A stretch of 64,000 nucleotides of DNA, taken from Actinacidiphila yanglinensis. Its GTDB lineage: Bacteria > Actinomycetota > Actinomycetes > Streptomycetales > Streptomycetaceae. Shown in pieces: positions 42,139-49,910 of this stretch; the first letter of the stretch is position 1; each line of letters opens with the position of its first letter. Position numbers and translations under genes: made by a program. The notes beneath the pieces were generated by a model. That model was given only the letters and a program-made list of their open reading frames with translations. It ran no database searches and had not been told where the DNA came from. The stretch is from the NCBI RefSeq assembly GCF_900107965.1, contig NZ_FNVU01000022.1, positions 1 to 64,000 of the forward strand, read 5' to 3'.

Positions 42139-43581
42139 GTGGACACCAATACCTACGACGTCGTCGTCATCGGCGCCGGCCCGGTCGGCGAGAACATCGC
42201 CGACCGGGTGGTGCAGGGCGGCCTGACCGTGGCCGTCGTCGAGCGCGAACTGGTCGGGGGCGAGTGCTCCTACTGGGCGTGCATGCCGACCAAGGCGTTG
42301 CTGCGGAGCGGTGCCGCGCTGCGTGCGGCCCGGCAGGTGCCCGGCGCGCGCGAGGCGGTGACGGGCGAGCTGGACGTCGCGGCGGTGCTGCGCCGTCGTG
42401 ACTCCTTCGCCGCGCACTGGCAGGACGACGGGCAGGCGGCGTGGCTGGAGCAGGTGGGCGTGCCGCTGTACCGCGGGCACGGCCGGATCGTCTCCACCCG
42501 AGCGGTCGAGGTGACCACCGGCGAGGACGGCGCGACGGTCACGCTGACCGCACGGCACGCGGTCGTCGTCGCGACCGGCAGCCGCGTGCTGGTCCCGGAC
42601 GTGGAAGGGCTGCGCGAGGCGGCACCGTGGACCAGCCGGGAGGCCGCCGCGTCGAGCACGGTTCCCGGCCGGCTCGCCGTCATCGGCGGCGGGGTGGTCG
42701 CCGCGGAGATGGCGACCGCGTACGCCGGGCTGGGCGCCTCGGTGACGGTGCTGGCGCGTGACGGCGTGCTGCCGTCGGCCGAGCCGTTCGCGGGCGAGCG
42801 GGTCGTCGCGTCGTTGCGGGAGGCCGGTGTGTCGGTCCTGCTCGGCGCCGAGGCCGCGACGGTGAAGCGCGCCGGCGACGGCACGGTGTCCCTCACCCTC
42901 ACCAGCGGCGCGCAGATCGACGCCGACGAAGTGCTCGTCGCGGTCGGCCGCGTGCCCAACACCCGGGACATCGGCCTGGAGGCCGTCGGCCTGACGCCGG
43001 GGGACTGGCTCACCGTCGACGGCACGCTGCGGGTGGTCGGGGCGGAGGGCGCGCCGGTCGGCGACGGATGGCTCTACGCGGCCGGGGACGTCAACCGGCG
43101 CGTGCTGCTGACCCATCAGGGCAAGTACCAGGCGCGCGCGGTGGGGGACACCATCGTGGCGCGCGCCAAGGGGGAGGCCGTCGACGACGGCCGGTGGGGC
43201 CGGCACGCGGCGACGGCCGACGAGCGCGCGGTGCCCCAAGTGGTCTTCACCGACCCGGAGATCGCGTCCGTCGGGCTGACCGCGGCCGCCGCCGAGGCGG
43301 CCGGGCTGCGGATCCGGGTGGTCGACCACGACCTGGCCGCCGTGGCCGGGTCGACCCTGCAGGCCGAGGACTACCGGGGGCAGGCGCGGATGGTCGTCGA
43401 CGAGGACCGGAAGGTGATCGTCGGATTCACCCTCGCGGGCCCGGACGTCGCGGAGTTGCTGCACGCGGCGACGATCGCGGTGGTCGGGGAGGTCCCGCTG
43501 GACCGGTTGTGGCACGCGGTTCCGGCCTTCCCCACCGTCAGCGAGGTGTGGCTGCGGCTGCTGGAGGGCTACGGCCGCTGA
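42139..43581 (+). CDS. Pyridine-nucleotide-disulfide oxidoreductase
   Basis: A 480-residue class I flavoprotein disulfide reductase: FAD-binding VVIGAGPVGENIA, redox pair Cys43/Cys48 in GGECSYWACMPTKALLR, NAD(P)-binding LAVIGGGVVAAEMAT, YAAGDVNRR before the flavin, and a C-terminal dimerisation domain in which the acid-base His is followed by Glu in most relatives; here the ending reads LHAATIAVVGEV and HAVPAFPTVSEVW, with HAVPAFPTVSE matching the conserved HAHPTLSE region. Relatives are dihydrolipoamide and mercuric reductases. It is encoded directly after the membrane protein and probably acts on a small disulfide or quinone. Confidence 0.92.
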   Translation: MDTNTYDVVVIGAGPVGENIADRVVQGGLTVAVVERELVGGECSYWACMPTKALLRSGAALRAARQVPGAREAVTGELDVAAVLRRRDSFAAHWQDDGQAAWLEQVGVPLYRGHGRIVSTRAVEVTTGEDGATVTLTARHAVVVATGSRVLVPDVEGLREAAPWTSREAAASSTVPGRLAVIGGGVVAAEMATAYAGLGASVTVLARDGVLPSAEPFAGERVVASLREAGVSVLLGAEAATVKRAGDGTVSLTLTSGAQIDADEVLVAVGRVPNTRDIGLEAVGLTPGDWLTVDGTLRVVGAEGAPVGDGWLYAAGDVNRRVLLTHQGKYQARAVGDTIVARAKGEAVDDGRWGRHAATADERAVPQVVFTDPEIASVGLTAAAAEAAGLRIRVVDHDLAAVAGSTLQAEDYRGQARMVVDEDRKVIVGFTLAGPDVAELLHAATIAVVGEVPLDRLWHAVPAFPTVSEVWLRLLEGYGR

Positions 43582-43679
43582 TGCGGCCGGCCGGAGCCGG
43601 GAGTGCGGAGCGCCGCGCCGGTGTTCCCCGGTGGTACCAGTGATTGATGCAAGACCCGCAGGCAGGAAAGGTTCCCCGC

Positions 43680-44639
43680 ATGTCCGAGCGCACTTCGTCC
43701 ACCGTCCTCTCGCTGGACCCGGACGACCCGTCCACCACCCTGGAGTCCGCGACCTGGGCGCTGGCAGCCCTGGTTGCCACTCTGGAGGACGCCGCCACGC
43801 AGCCGTTGGCGGACGTCCTTGCGGCGAACCCGCAGCGCACCGCCGTACTGGAAGCGGCCGGGCTGGTCCGGCGGGACGGGGACGTGCCGGCGCTGCACCC
43901 GGCGTACCGGTACCCCGACGGGCCGACGCACCACAGCGCGGCGCAGGCGCGGCTCAGTTCGCTGCGTCAGGCGGTGGCGGCGGCCGCGGGGGACCGCGGC
44001 GAGAGCGGCGGCTGGGCGGACCAGGAGGACGAGGTGCTGCGCAACCAGGGCCGCGTGTCCGCGGGCACCGGCCGCGCCCTCGCCGGCAAGGTGGTTCCCG
44101 CGCTGCCCGGTCTCGCGGAGCGGCTGGACGCGCAGGGCAGCAGCATCCTGGACATCGGCACCGGCGTCGCGGCGCTGGCGCTGGCCCTGGCGGAGGCGTT
44201 CCCCCGCGCCGACGTCGTCGGTGTCGACGTCATGGAGCGCGTGCTGGAACTGGCGCGCGAGGACCTGGCCGCGGCCGGCACCGAGGCCGCCGGCCGCGTC
44301 ACCCTGCGGCACGCCGACGTCGTGGACGTGGCCGAGCAGGCCGCCTACGACATGATCTGGCTGCCCGCCCCCTTCCTGCCGGAGGCGGCCCTCACCCAGG
44401 CCCTGCCGCGACTGGTCGAGGCACTCAAGCCGGGCGCCTGGATCGTCGCCGGCACCAACCCGGCCGCCCCCGACCCCCTGCGGCAGGCCGTCGCCGGCTG
44501 GCACGCCGTCCGCAACGGCGGCAGCGCGTACGACGCCGACCGGATGGCGAGCACCCTCACCGGGTACGGCCTGCGCGACGAGCGCCGTTTCCCCACGGTG
44601 CCGGGCGGCCCGGTCCTGGTCGCGGCCCGACGCGACTGA
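43680..44639 (+). CDS. Class I SAM-dependent methyltransferase, two-domain
   Basis: A 319-residue enzyme. The N-terminal helical part (residues ~1-110) with ALAALVATLEDAATQPLADVL resembles the dimerisation/substrate domain of polyketide-type methyltransferases; the SAM domain has motif I ILDIGTGVAALALALAEA, motif II DVVGVDVMERVL and post-I AYDMIWLPAPFLPE. I start at ATG 43680 (MSERTSS), which has AGGAAAGG upstream. It stands alone 98 bases after the oxidoreductase. Substrate unknown. Confidence 0.85.
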   Translation: MSERTSSTVLSLDPDDPSTTLESATWALAALVATLEDAATQPLADVLAANPQRTAVLEAAGLVRRDGDVPALHPAYRYPDGPTHHSAAQARLSSLRQAVAAAAGDRGESGGWADQEDEVLRNQGRVSAGTGRALAGKVVPALPGLAERLDAQGSSILDIGTGVAALALALAEAFPRADVVGVDVMERVLELAREDLAAAGTEAAGRVTLRHADVVDVAEQAAYDMIWLPAPFLPEAALTQALPRLVEALKPGAWIVAGTNPAAPDPLRQAVAGWHAVRNGGSAYDADRMASTLTGYGLRDERRFPTVPGGPVLVAARRD

Positions 44640-44809
44640 GCCCGGCGTCATCTGCGGCAGCTGTCGCCCCGGCGTGGTCGAGCGCATCCTCGAACGCGCC
44701 GGGGCGGCAGTCCGTTTGGGGCCGAGCGCACTTCGGACGACGTTCGCAACTGCGCCTCCGGCGGTCGGGCTCCGGCATGGAAGACGCGCGCCAAGGCGTG
44801 TAGAGTCTG

Positions 44810-44825
44810 TGTAGTGAACGCTACA
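44810..44825. promoter_or_regulatory. Palindrome at the promoter of the meta-cleavage pair
   Basis: TGTAGTGAACGCTACA, nearly symmetric (TGTAG/CTACA arms), 20 bases before the hydrolase start, with another GTGTAG just upstream. It is placed to block transcription. No regulator gene is adjacent. Confidence 0.5.
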
Positions 44826-44845
44826 TTCAGAAGTGGGGGATGCGC

Positions 44846-45661
44846 GTGACGAGCATGCTGGAACTCGGGGGCTCGCGGCTGGGGTACACCGAGGTCGGGG
44901 TGGGGCGGCCGGTGGTGTGGCTGCACGGGTCGGGGCCCGGGGCCACCGGGATGAGCAACTTCGGCGGGAACCTCGCGGCCTTCGGGGAGTACCGCAACAT
45001 CGTGCTGGACCTGCCCGGTTGGGGGAGTTCCCCGCGACCGGAGACGGACGAGCCGCTGATCTTCCACGCGGCGGAGCAGGTGTGCCGGGCCCTGACCGCC
45101 CTCGGGATCGAGCGTGCCCACCTGGTGGGGAACTCCTACGGCGGCGCCGTCGCGATGCGCGTGGCGATGCGCCATCCCGAGCGCGTGGACCGGCTGGTCC
45201 TCATGGCCCCGGGCGGTGTCCTCCCGGCGGACGCACCGCCGTGGCCGGTCGGGCTCGACCGCCTCTTCGCGTACATGGCCGCCCCGGAGCCGTCGCGGGA
45301 GGCCATGGCCGAGTTCGTGCGCCTGATGGTGTTCGACGAGACGCTGGCGACCGAATCCCTCGTCGACGAGCGGTACGCGTCGAGCCTGCGGGCCCACCCC
45401 GAACTGCCGATCCCGCCGAACTTCGGCGACCTGACCCCCGATCTGGGGCTCGTCGCCGCCCCCACGCTGCTGGTCTGGGGGCGGGAGGACCAGACCGTGC
45501 CGCTGGCCTGGGCGGACAGGATCCTCGCGGGCATACCCGACGCCGAACTCCGGGTGCTGCCGCACTGCCGGCACTGGGTGCAGTACGAGCGTGCGGCCGA
45601 GTTCAACCACATCGTTCGCGAGTTCCTGCAGGGCGGAGCAGCCGCCGTAGCGGAGGGATGA
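44846..45661 (+). CDS. Alpha/beta hydrolase, C-C bond (MhpC/BphD-like)
   Basis: A 271-residue hydrolase with oxyanion strand VVWLHGSGPGATGMSNF, nucleophile elbow GNSYGGAVAM (Ser97), Asp in LVWGREDQTVPL and His in LPHCRHWVQYE. HGSGPGA and the final HW pattern are characteristic of meta-cleavage product hydrolases, which split ring-fission products of catechols. GTG 44846 lies 6 bases after the GTGGGGG site; an ATG two codons earlier is too close to it. The next gene encodes an extradiol dioxygenase, the enzyme for the preceding step. Confidence 0.85.
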   Translation: MTSMLELGGSRLGYTEVGVGRPVVWLHGSGPGATGMSNFGGNLAAFGEYRNIVLDLPGWGSSPRPETDEPLIFHAAEQVCRALTALGIERAHLVGNSYGGAVAMRVAMRHPERVDRLVLMAPGGVLPADAPPWPVGLDRLFAYMAAPEPSREAMAEFVRLMVFDETLATESLVDERYASSLRAHPELPIPPNFGDLTPDLGLVAAPTLLVWGREDQTVPLAWADRILAGIPDAELRVLPHCRHWVQYERAAEFNHIVREFLQGGAAAVAEG

Positions 45662-45665
45662 CACC

Positions 45666-46535
45666 GTGGGTATCCGCAAGCTCGGTTACGTCGGGCTCGA
45701 CGTGACGGACGTCGACGCGTGGACCGACCTGCTGGGGCGCACGCTGGGCATCGGGGTCACCACGGTGAAGTTCGGCGCCGGCGAGGTCGCGCTGGCCGAA
45801 CTCGACGCGTTCAAGTACCGCCTGGCCCTGCACCCGTCCCTGCAGGACGCGCCGCGGGAGCTGGGCTGGATCGTCGACACCCCGCGCGAGCTGGACCGGC
45901 TCAGCCGGCGGCTCGACGACGCGGGCTACGCCGTGGAGGACGGCTCGGCCGAGGAGACGGAACTGCGCGGCGCCACCCGCCTGCGCTGGTTCACCGACCC
46001 GGCGGGCCACCGGGTGGAGCTGGCCACGGGCGAGGCCAAGGTGCGCACCGGCGTCGCGCGGCCGGCCGGGTCGGCGCCCGGCGCCACCGGCCTCGGCCAC
46101 TTCGTGCTGGCCAGTCCCCACCTCGCGGAGCTGCGCGAACTCTACGAGTCCGTACTGGAGTTCAAGCTGACCGACTACCGTGCCCCCGGCCTCTTCTTCC
46201 TCCGCTGCAACGCGGCCCACCACAGCATCGCGCTCGCCCATGCCGAGACCACGTCGATCCACCACCTCGAGTTGGAGCACGGCTCGATCGACGATGTCGG
46301 GCGGTCCTACGACCGGGCCAAGGCCAATGGCGCGCCGATATCGATCAGCCTCGGCCGGCACATGAACGACAAGGCGATCTCGTTCTACGTGCGGAACCCC
46401 AGCGGATTCCACCTCGAGATCGGCTGCGGCGGCATCGAGGTCGGCGACGACTGGGTGCCGCACGACTTCGGCGTCTCCGACGTCTGGGGCCACCACCACG
46501 CCGAGGCCAATCCGTTCGCCTCCCCCCCGCCCTGA
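45666..46535 (+). CDS. Extradiol ring-cleavage dioxygenase (BphC-like, VOC fold)
   Basis: A 289-residue two-domain type I extradiol dioxygenase. The iron ligands of the C-terminal domain are present: His145 in LGHFVLA, His199/200 in IHHLELEHGSIDDVGR, and Glu251 in FHLEIGC. The N-terminal domain is the non-catalytic repeat. Relatives cleave 2,3-dihydroxybiphenyl or similar catechols at the meta position with O2 and Fe(II). It begins 4 bases after the hydrolase stop, so the two form a catabolic pair. The ring-hydroxylating step is not encoded nearby. Confidence 0.92.
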   Translation: MGIRKLGYVGLDVTDVDAWTDLLGRTLGIGVTTVKFGAGEVALAELDAFKYRLALHPSLQDAPRELGWIVDTPRELDRLSRRLDDAGYAVEDGSAEETELRGATRLRWFTDPAGHRVELATGEAKVRTGVARPAGSAPGATGLGHFVLASPHLAELRELYESVLEFKLTDYRAPGLFFLRCNAAHHSIALAHAETTSIHHLELEHGSIDDVGRSYDRAKANGAPISISLGRHMNDKAISFYVRNPSGFHLEIGCGGIEVGDDWVPHDFGVSDVWGHHHAEANPFASPPP

Positions 46536-46580
46536 CGAGAGCCGGGACGAAAGCCCGGACGAACCTGTCACCTCGCCCAT

Positions 46581-46600
46581 GTATCGTGCGCCGATATCGG
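46581..46600 (+). promoter_or_regulatory. Candidate PadR operator before the permease
   Basis: GTATCG, five free bases, then CGATATCGG. The same arrangement (reverse strand) lies at 48279-48298 before the PadR gene. All 15 fixed positions agree. Confidence 0.65.
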
Positions 46601-46623
46601 GTCTCGTTGCGGAAGGGTGGCTC

Positions 46624-47889
46624 ATGGGTGCGTCGGCGCCGGCGGCGGAGGGGCAGGTGCTACGGCGGCACCTGGGGGTGTTCGACGCGGTGGTGATCGG
46701 CCTGGGGTCGATGATCGGCGCGGGCATCTTCGCCGCCCTGGCCCCCGCCGCGGCCGCGGCGGGCTCGGGACTGCTGGTCGGGCTGGCGCTCGCGGGGGTG
46801 GTGGCCTACTGCAACGCGACGTCCTCGGCGCGGCTGGCCGCCCGGTACCCGGCGTCGGGCGGCACCTACGTGTACGGGCGCGAGCGGCTGGGCGCGTTCT
46901 GGGGCTACCTCGCCGGCTGGGGCTTCGTGGTGGGCAAGACCGCGTCGTGCGCGGCGATGGCCCTCACGGTGGGCTCGTACGTGTGGCCGGCGCAGGCCCA
47001 CGCGGTGGCGGTCGCCGCGGTGGTGGCGCTGACCGCGGTGAACTACGTGGGGGTCCGGAAGGCGGCCTGGCTCACCCGGGTGATCGTCGCGGTCGTGCTC
47101 GCGGTGCTCGCGGCAGTGGTGACCGCGTGCTGTACCGCTTCCGCGGCGGACGCCGGGCGTTGGGCGATCGGCGCGGACACCGGGTGGCGCGGGGTGCTCC
47201 AGGCGGCCGGACTGCTGTTCTTCGCCTTCGCCGGCTACGCCCGCATCGCCACCCTCGGCGAGGAGGTCCGGGACCCGCGGCGCACCATCCCCCGGGCGAT
47301 CCCCCTCGCGCTCGGTATCACCCTGGTCGTCTACGCGGTCGTCGCGCTCGCGGTCCTGGCCGTCCTCGGCCCCGGCCGCCTCGCACACACCACGGCGCCG
47401 CTGGCGGACGCCGTCCGCGCGGCCGGCGTGCCCGGCCTGGTCCCGGTGGTGCGCGTCGGGGCGGCCCTGGCGGCGCTCGGCTCGCTGCTCGCCCTCATCC
47501 TGGGGGTCTCCCGCACCACGCTGGCGATGGCCCGCGACCGCCACCTGCCGCCCGCGCTCGCCGCGGTCCACCCCCGCTTCGAGGTCCCGCACCGGGCCGA
47601 ACTCGCCGTCGGCGCGGTCGTGGTGGTGCTGGCGGCGACCGCGGACGTGCGCGGCGCGATCGGCTTCTCCTCCTTCGGCGTCCTCGCCTACTACGCGGTG
47701 GCCAACGCCGCCGCCTTCACGCTGACCGCCGCCGAGGGCCGCCCGCCGCGCTTCGTGCCGGTGCTCGGGGCGGCCGGGTGCGCGGTGCTCGCGTTCTCGC
47801 TGCCTGGTGCCTCGGTGCTGTGGGGCGCGGTCGTCCTCGCCCTGGGGGTCGCCGCCTACGGCCTGCGCAAGGCGCTCGCCCGAGCCTGA
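46624..47889 (+). CDS. APC-superfamily amino acid permease
   Basis: A 421-residue permease with about 12 hydrophobic helices. The first helix carries GLGSMIGAGIFAALAPAAAAAG, the substrate-contacting unwound Gly-rich segment of APC transporters, and RYPASGGTYVYGRERLG follows the second. LFFAFAGYARIATLGEEVRDPRRTIPRAI is the conserved helix 6-loop block. The start is ATG 46624 after GGAAGGGTGG. It probably exchanges or imports an amino acid or amine. It is convergent with a PadR regulator and shares an operator with it. Confidence 0.9.
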   Translation: MGASAPAAEGQVLRRHLGVFDAVVIGLGSMIGAGIFAALAPAAAAAGSGLLVGLALAGVVAYCNATSSARLAARYPASGGTYVYGRERLGAFWGYLAGWGFVVGKTASCAAMALTVGSYVWPAQAHAVAVAAVVALTAVNYVGVRKAAWLTRVIVAVVLAVLAAVVTACCTASAADAGRWAIGADTGWRGVLQAAGLLFFAFAGYARIATLGEEVRDPRRTIPRAIPLALGITLVVYAVVALAVLAVLGPGRLAHTTAPLADAVRAAGVPGLVPVVRVGAALAALGSLLALILGVSRTTLAMARDRHLPPALAAVHPRFEVPHRAELAVGAVVVVLAATADVRGAIGFSSFGVLAYYAVANAAAFTLTAAEGRPPRFVPVLGAAGCAVLAFSLPGASVLWGAVVLALGVAAYGLRKALARA

Positions 47890-47935
47890 ACGGCGCTCCT
47901 GAACGGTCCCTCCGGCGGCCGCTCCTGAATGGACG

Positions 47936-48250
47936 TCAGGTACGCCGCCGGTCGTCCTCGGGCAGCAACTCGCGGGCCAGTTCCGCCAGCGCCCGCCGGT
48001 CCTCCGCCAGCGCCGCCCGGCCGGCCTCGGTCGCCCGGTAGATCCGGCGGGTCCGGCCGTCGACCACCCGCTGCTCGGAGACGAGCAGCCCGTCGCCCTC
48101 CAGGCGGTGCAGCGTCGGGTACAGCGTGCCGGGGCTGATCCGGTAGCCGTGCGAGGCCAACTCCTCGGCCATCCAGGCGCCGTGGATCTCCTCCTCGGCC
48201 GCGTGGTGCAGGATGTGCAGCCGCACCGCGCCACGTTGGAACTCCCGCAC
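47936..48250 (-). CDS. PadR-family regulator
   Basis: A 104-residue PadR protein: RGAVRLHILHHAAEEEIHGAWMAEEL, then ISPGTLYPTLHRLEGDGLL, the winged helix with the LYPxLxxLE signature, then REVVDGRTRRIYRATEAG-type wing (here QRVVDGRTRRIYRATEAG) and a C-terminal dimer helix. Start: GTG 48250 with GGAGG 8 bases upstream; a GTG eight codons earlier overlaps the operator region and lacks a site. The operator lies 28 bases upstream and recurs before the convergent permease gene, so it probably represses both. Confidence 0.88.
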   Translation of the reverse strand: MREFQRGAVRLHILHHAAEEEIHGAWMAEELASHGYRISPGTLYPTLHRLEGDGLLVSEQRVVDGRTRRIYRATEAGRAALAEDRRALAELARELLPEDDRRRT

Positions 48251-48278
48251 CGCTGCTCCCTCCGGGGATGTCACGAAA

Positions 48279-48298
48279 CCGATATCGGGCTCCGATAC
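48279..48298 (-). promoter_or_regulatory. Candidate PadR operator before its own gene
   Basis: On the minus strand GTATCG, five free bases, CGATATCGG, as at 46581-46600 before the permease. Autoregulation fits its position. Confidence 0.65.
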
Positions 48299-48361
48299 TA
48301 CGTGCCGTGGTGCGGGCCACTGCCCCCTTGCCGCGCGGCGCCCCTGCGGATCCCGGGCTTC

Positions 48362-49690
48362 CTACCGGGCGACGGACCGGGTGGCGCGCTCCGCCAACTC
48401 CGGGTCGAACAGCGAGCCGACGGGCGCCATCAGGTTGGCCACCTCCAGGAACGCCGTGCCCAGGACCGGGTCGACCGCCGCCGCGGCACGGAACCGGTCG
48501 AGGTAGCCGTTGATCTCCGCGTCCTGCGGCCCGCGTTCGCCCTCGACCTCGGGGAACCGCAGGTCGCCGCCGACGGCGAGGGACCACGGTTCGGCGAGCA
48601 GCGCGGCCGCCGCCGCGAAGAACCGCGGCGCCAGGTCGCGCGTGCCCTGTTCCTTCAGCAGGGACCGCAGGAGCTCCGCCTCCATGACGGCCACCGTCAC
48701 CCCCTGGCCGTAGATCGGGTTGAAGCTGCACAACGCGTCGCCGACGACGAGGAATCCGCCGAGGTGGCGGTCGAGCCGGTCGAAGTGGTGGAGGGCGCTC
48801 TCCGGGTACCGCATCGTGACGGCCTCGTCCACGGGGGTGGCCGAGCGCAGCACGTCGGCGGCGTCCGGCGCCGCCAGGGTCGAGGCGAAGGCGATCATCC
48901 CGGCGTGGTCCGTGGGCGGCTCCTCGCCGAGCAGTCCGGCCAGCAGCACCGCGATCCGCCCGCCCTCCTGCCGGACCACCACTCCGGCCCGGGGCTGCCC
49001 GGGAAAGGGCACCACGGTCGTCCCGAGCCGTCCGTCCAGCAGCCCGGGCTCCTGCGCGAAGTGCCGTGTCACGTAGACCACGTCGGTCCTGACGGCCGTC
49101 CGCTCCGGGACGGGGTGGCCGAACGCGCGGAGCCAGGACAGGGCGCGGGAGCCGCGTCCGGCCGCGTCCACCACCAGTTCCGCCGGCAGCGCCTCCTCCG
49201 CGCCGGTGTGCCGCCGCACCCGGGCCCCGGTCACCCGGCCGTCGTCGACGATCAGCCCCTCGACCCGGGTGCCGTCGACGAGGGAGACGTTGGGCAGGGC
49301 CCGGACGCGCTCCCGGATCATCTCCTCCATCCGCGGCCTGCTGATCCCGAACCCGCGCAGCCCGGACGCCGCTTCGGCCATCCTGCGGCCGTCGAGGAAC
49401 CAGGAGAAGTCCGCCTGCGCGTCACCGCTGGGCACGCCGGCCGCGGTCATCGCGTCCGTGAAGCCGGGGAAGAGGCCGTCCAGCCCGACCGCACCGCGGG
49501 TGAGGAGCGCGTGCACCTGGCGGCCCTGGGGTACGCCGCGGCGGGGGACGGCTCCCGCAGGGAGGGTGTCGCGTTCGACCACGGTCACGTGGGTGAAGGA
49601 CGCGCTCAGCGCGCGGGCGGCCAGGAGGCCGGCGACGCTGCCGCCGGCGACGACCGCGTGCCCGAGGGGAGCATTCGATTTCATTGCCAT
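48362..49690 (-). CDS. FAD-dependent monooxygenase-like oxidoreductase
   Basis: A 442-residue flavoprotein: VVAGGSVAGLLAARAL binds the FAD phosphate, VTVVERDTLP ends strand 2, and GGFLVVGDALCSFNPIYGQGVTVA is the GD-box of class A flavin monooxygenase-like enzymes. SRPRMEEMIRERV resembles the region of epoxidases and geranylgeranyl-reductase-like relatives. A C-terminal helical part follows. ATG 49690 has no obvious ribosome site, and another ATG lies two codons downstream. The upstream region is shared with a divergent secreted protein. The substrate is unknown; lipid or polyketide oxidation is plausible. Confidence 0.85.
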   Translation of the reverse strand: MAMKSNAPLGHAVVAGGSVAGLLAARALSASFTHVTVVERDTLPAGAVPRRGVPQGRQVHALLTRGAVGLDGLFPGFTDAMTAAGVPSGDAQADFSWFLDGRRMAEAASGLRGFGISRPRMEEMIRERVRALPNVSLVDGTRVEGLIVDDGRVTGARVRRHTGAEEALPAELVVDAAGRGSRALSWLRAFGHPVPERTAVRTDVVYVTRHFAQEPGLLDGRLGTTVVPFPGQPRAGVVVRQEGGRIAVLLAGLLGEEPPTDHAGMIAFASTLAAPDAADVLRSATPVDEAVTMRYPESALHHFDRLDRHLGGFLVVGDALCSFNPIYGQGVTVAVMEAELLRSLLKEQGTRDLAPRFFAAAAALLAEPWSLAVGGDLRFPEVEGERGPQDAEINGYLDRFRAAAAVDPVLGTAFLEVANLMAPVGSLFDPELAERATRSVAR

Positions 49691-49910
49691 GAGAAAGGGA
49701 CGAAGCGGCGAGGGATCTTTGTTCACTAATCGCCAGTGGCGTCCCTCACGTCCCTCCGGGTGCGGCGCACGGCCGGCGGCAGCGGCGCGAACCCGCGGTC
49801 GCACAGGGGCCGTTGGGCCCGGGGCGGGCGCCTGGCGTTCCGGTGGCCAGCAGGCGGAGTTCAGCCGCAGTACACGTCGTTTCAACGTCGTGTCAGCAGA
49901 GTTCCGCCTC

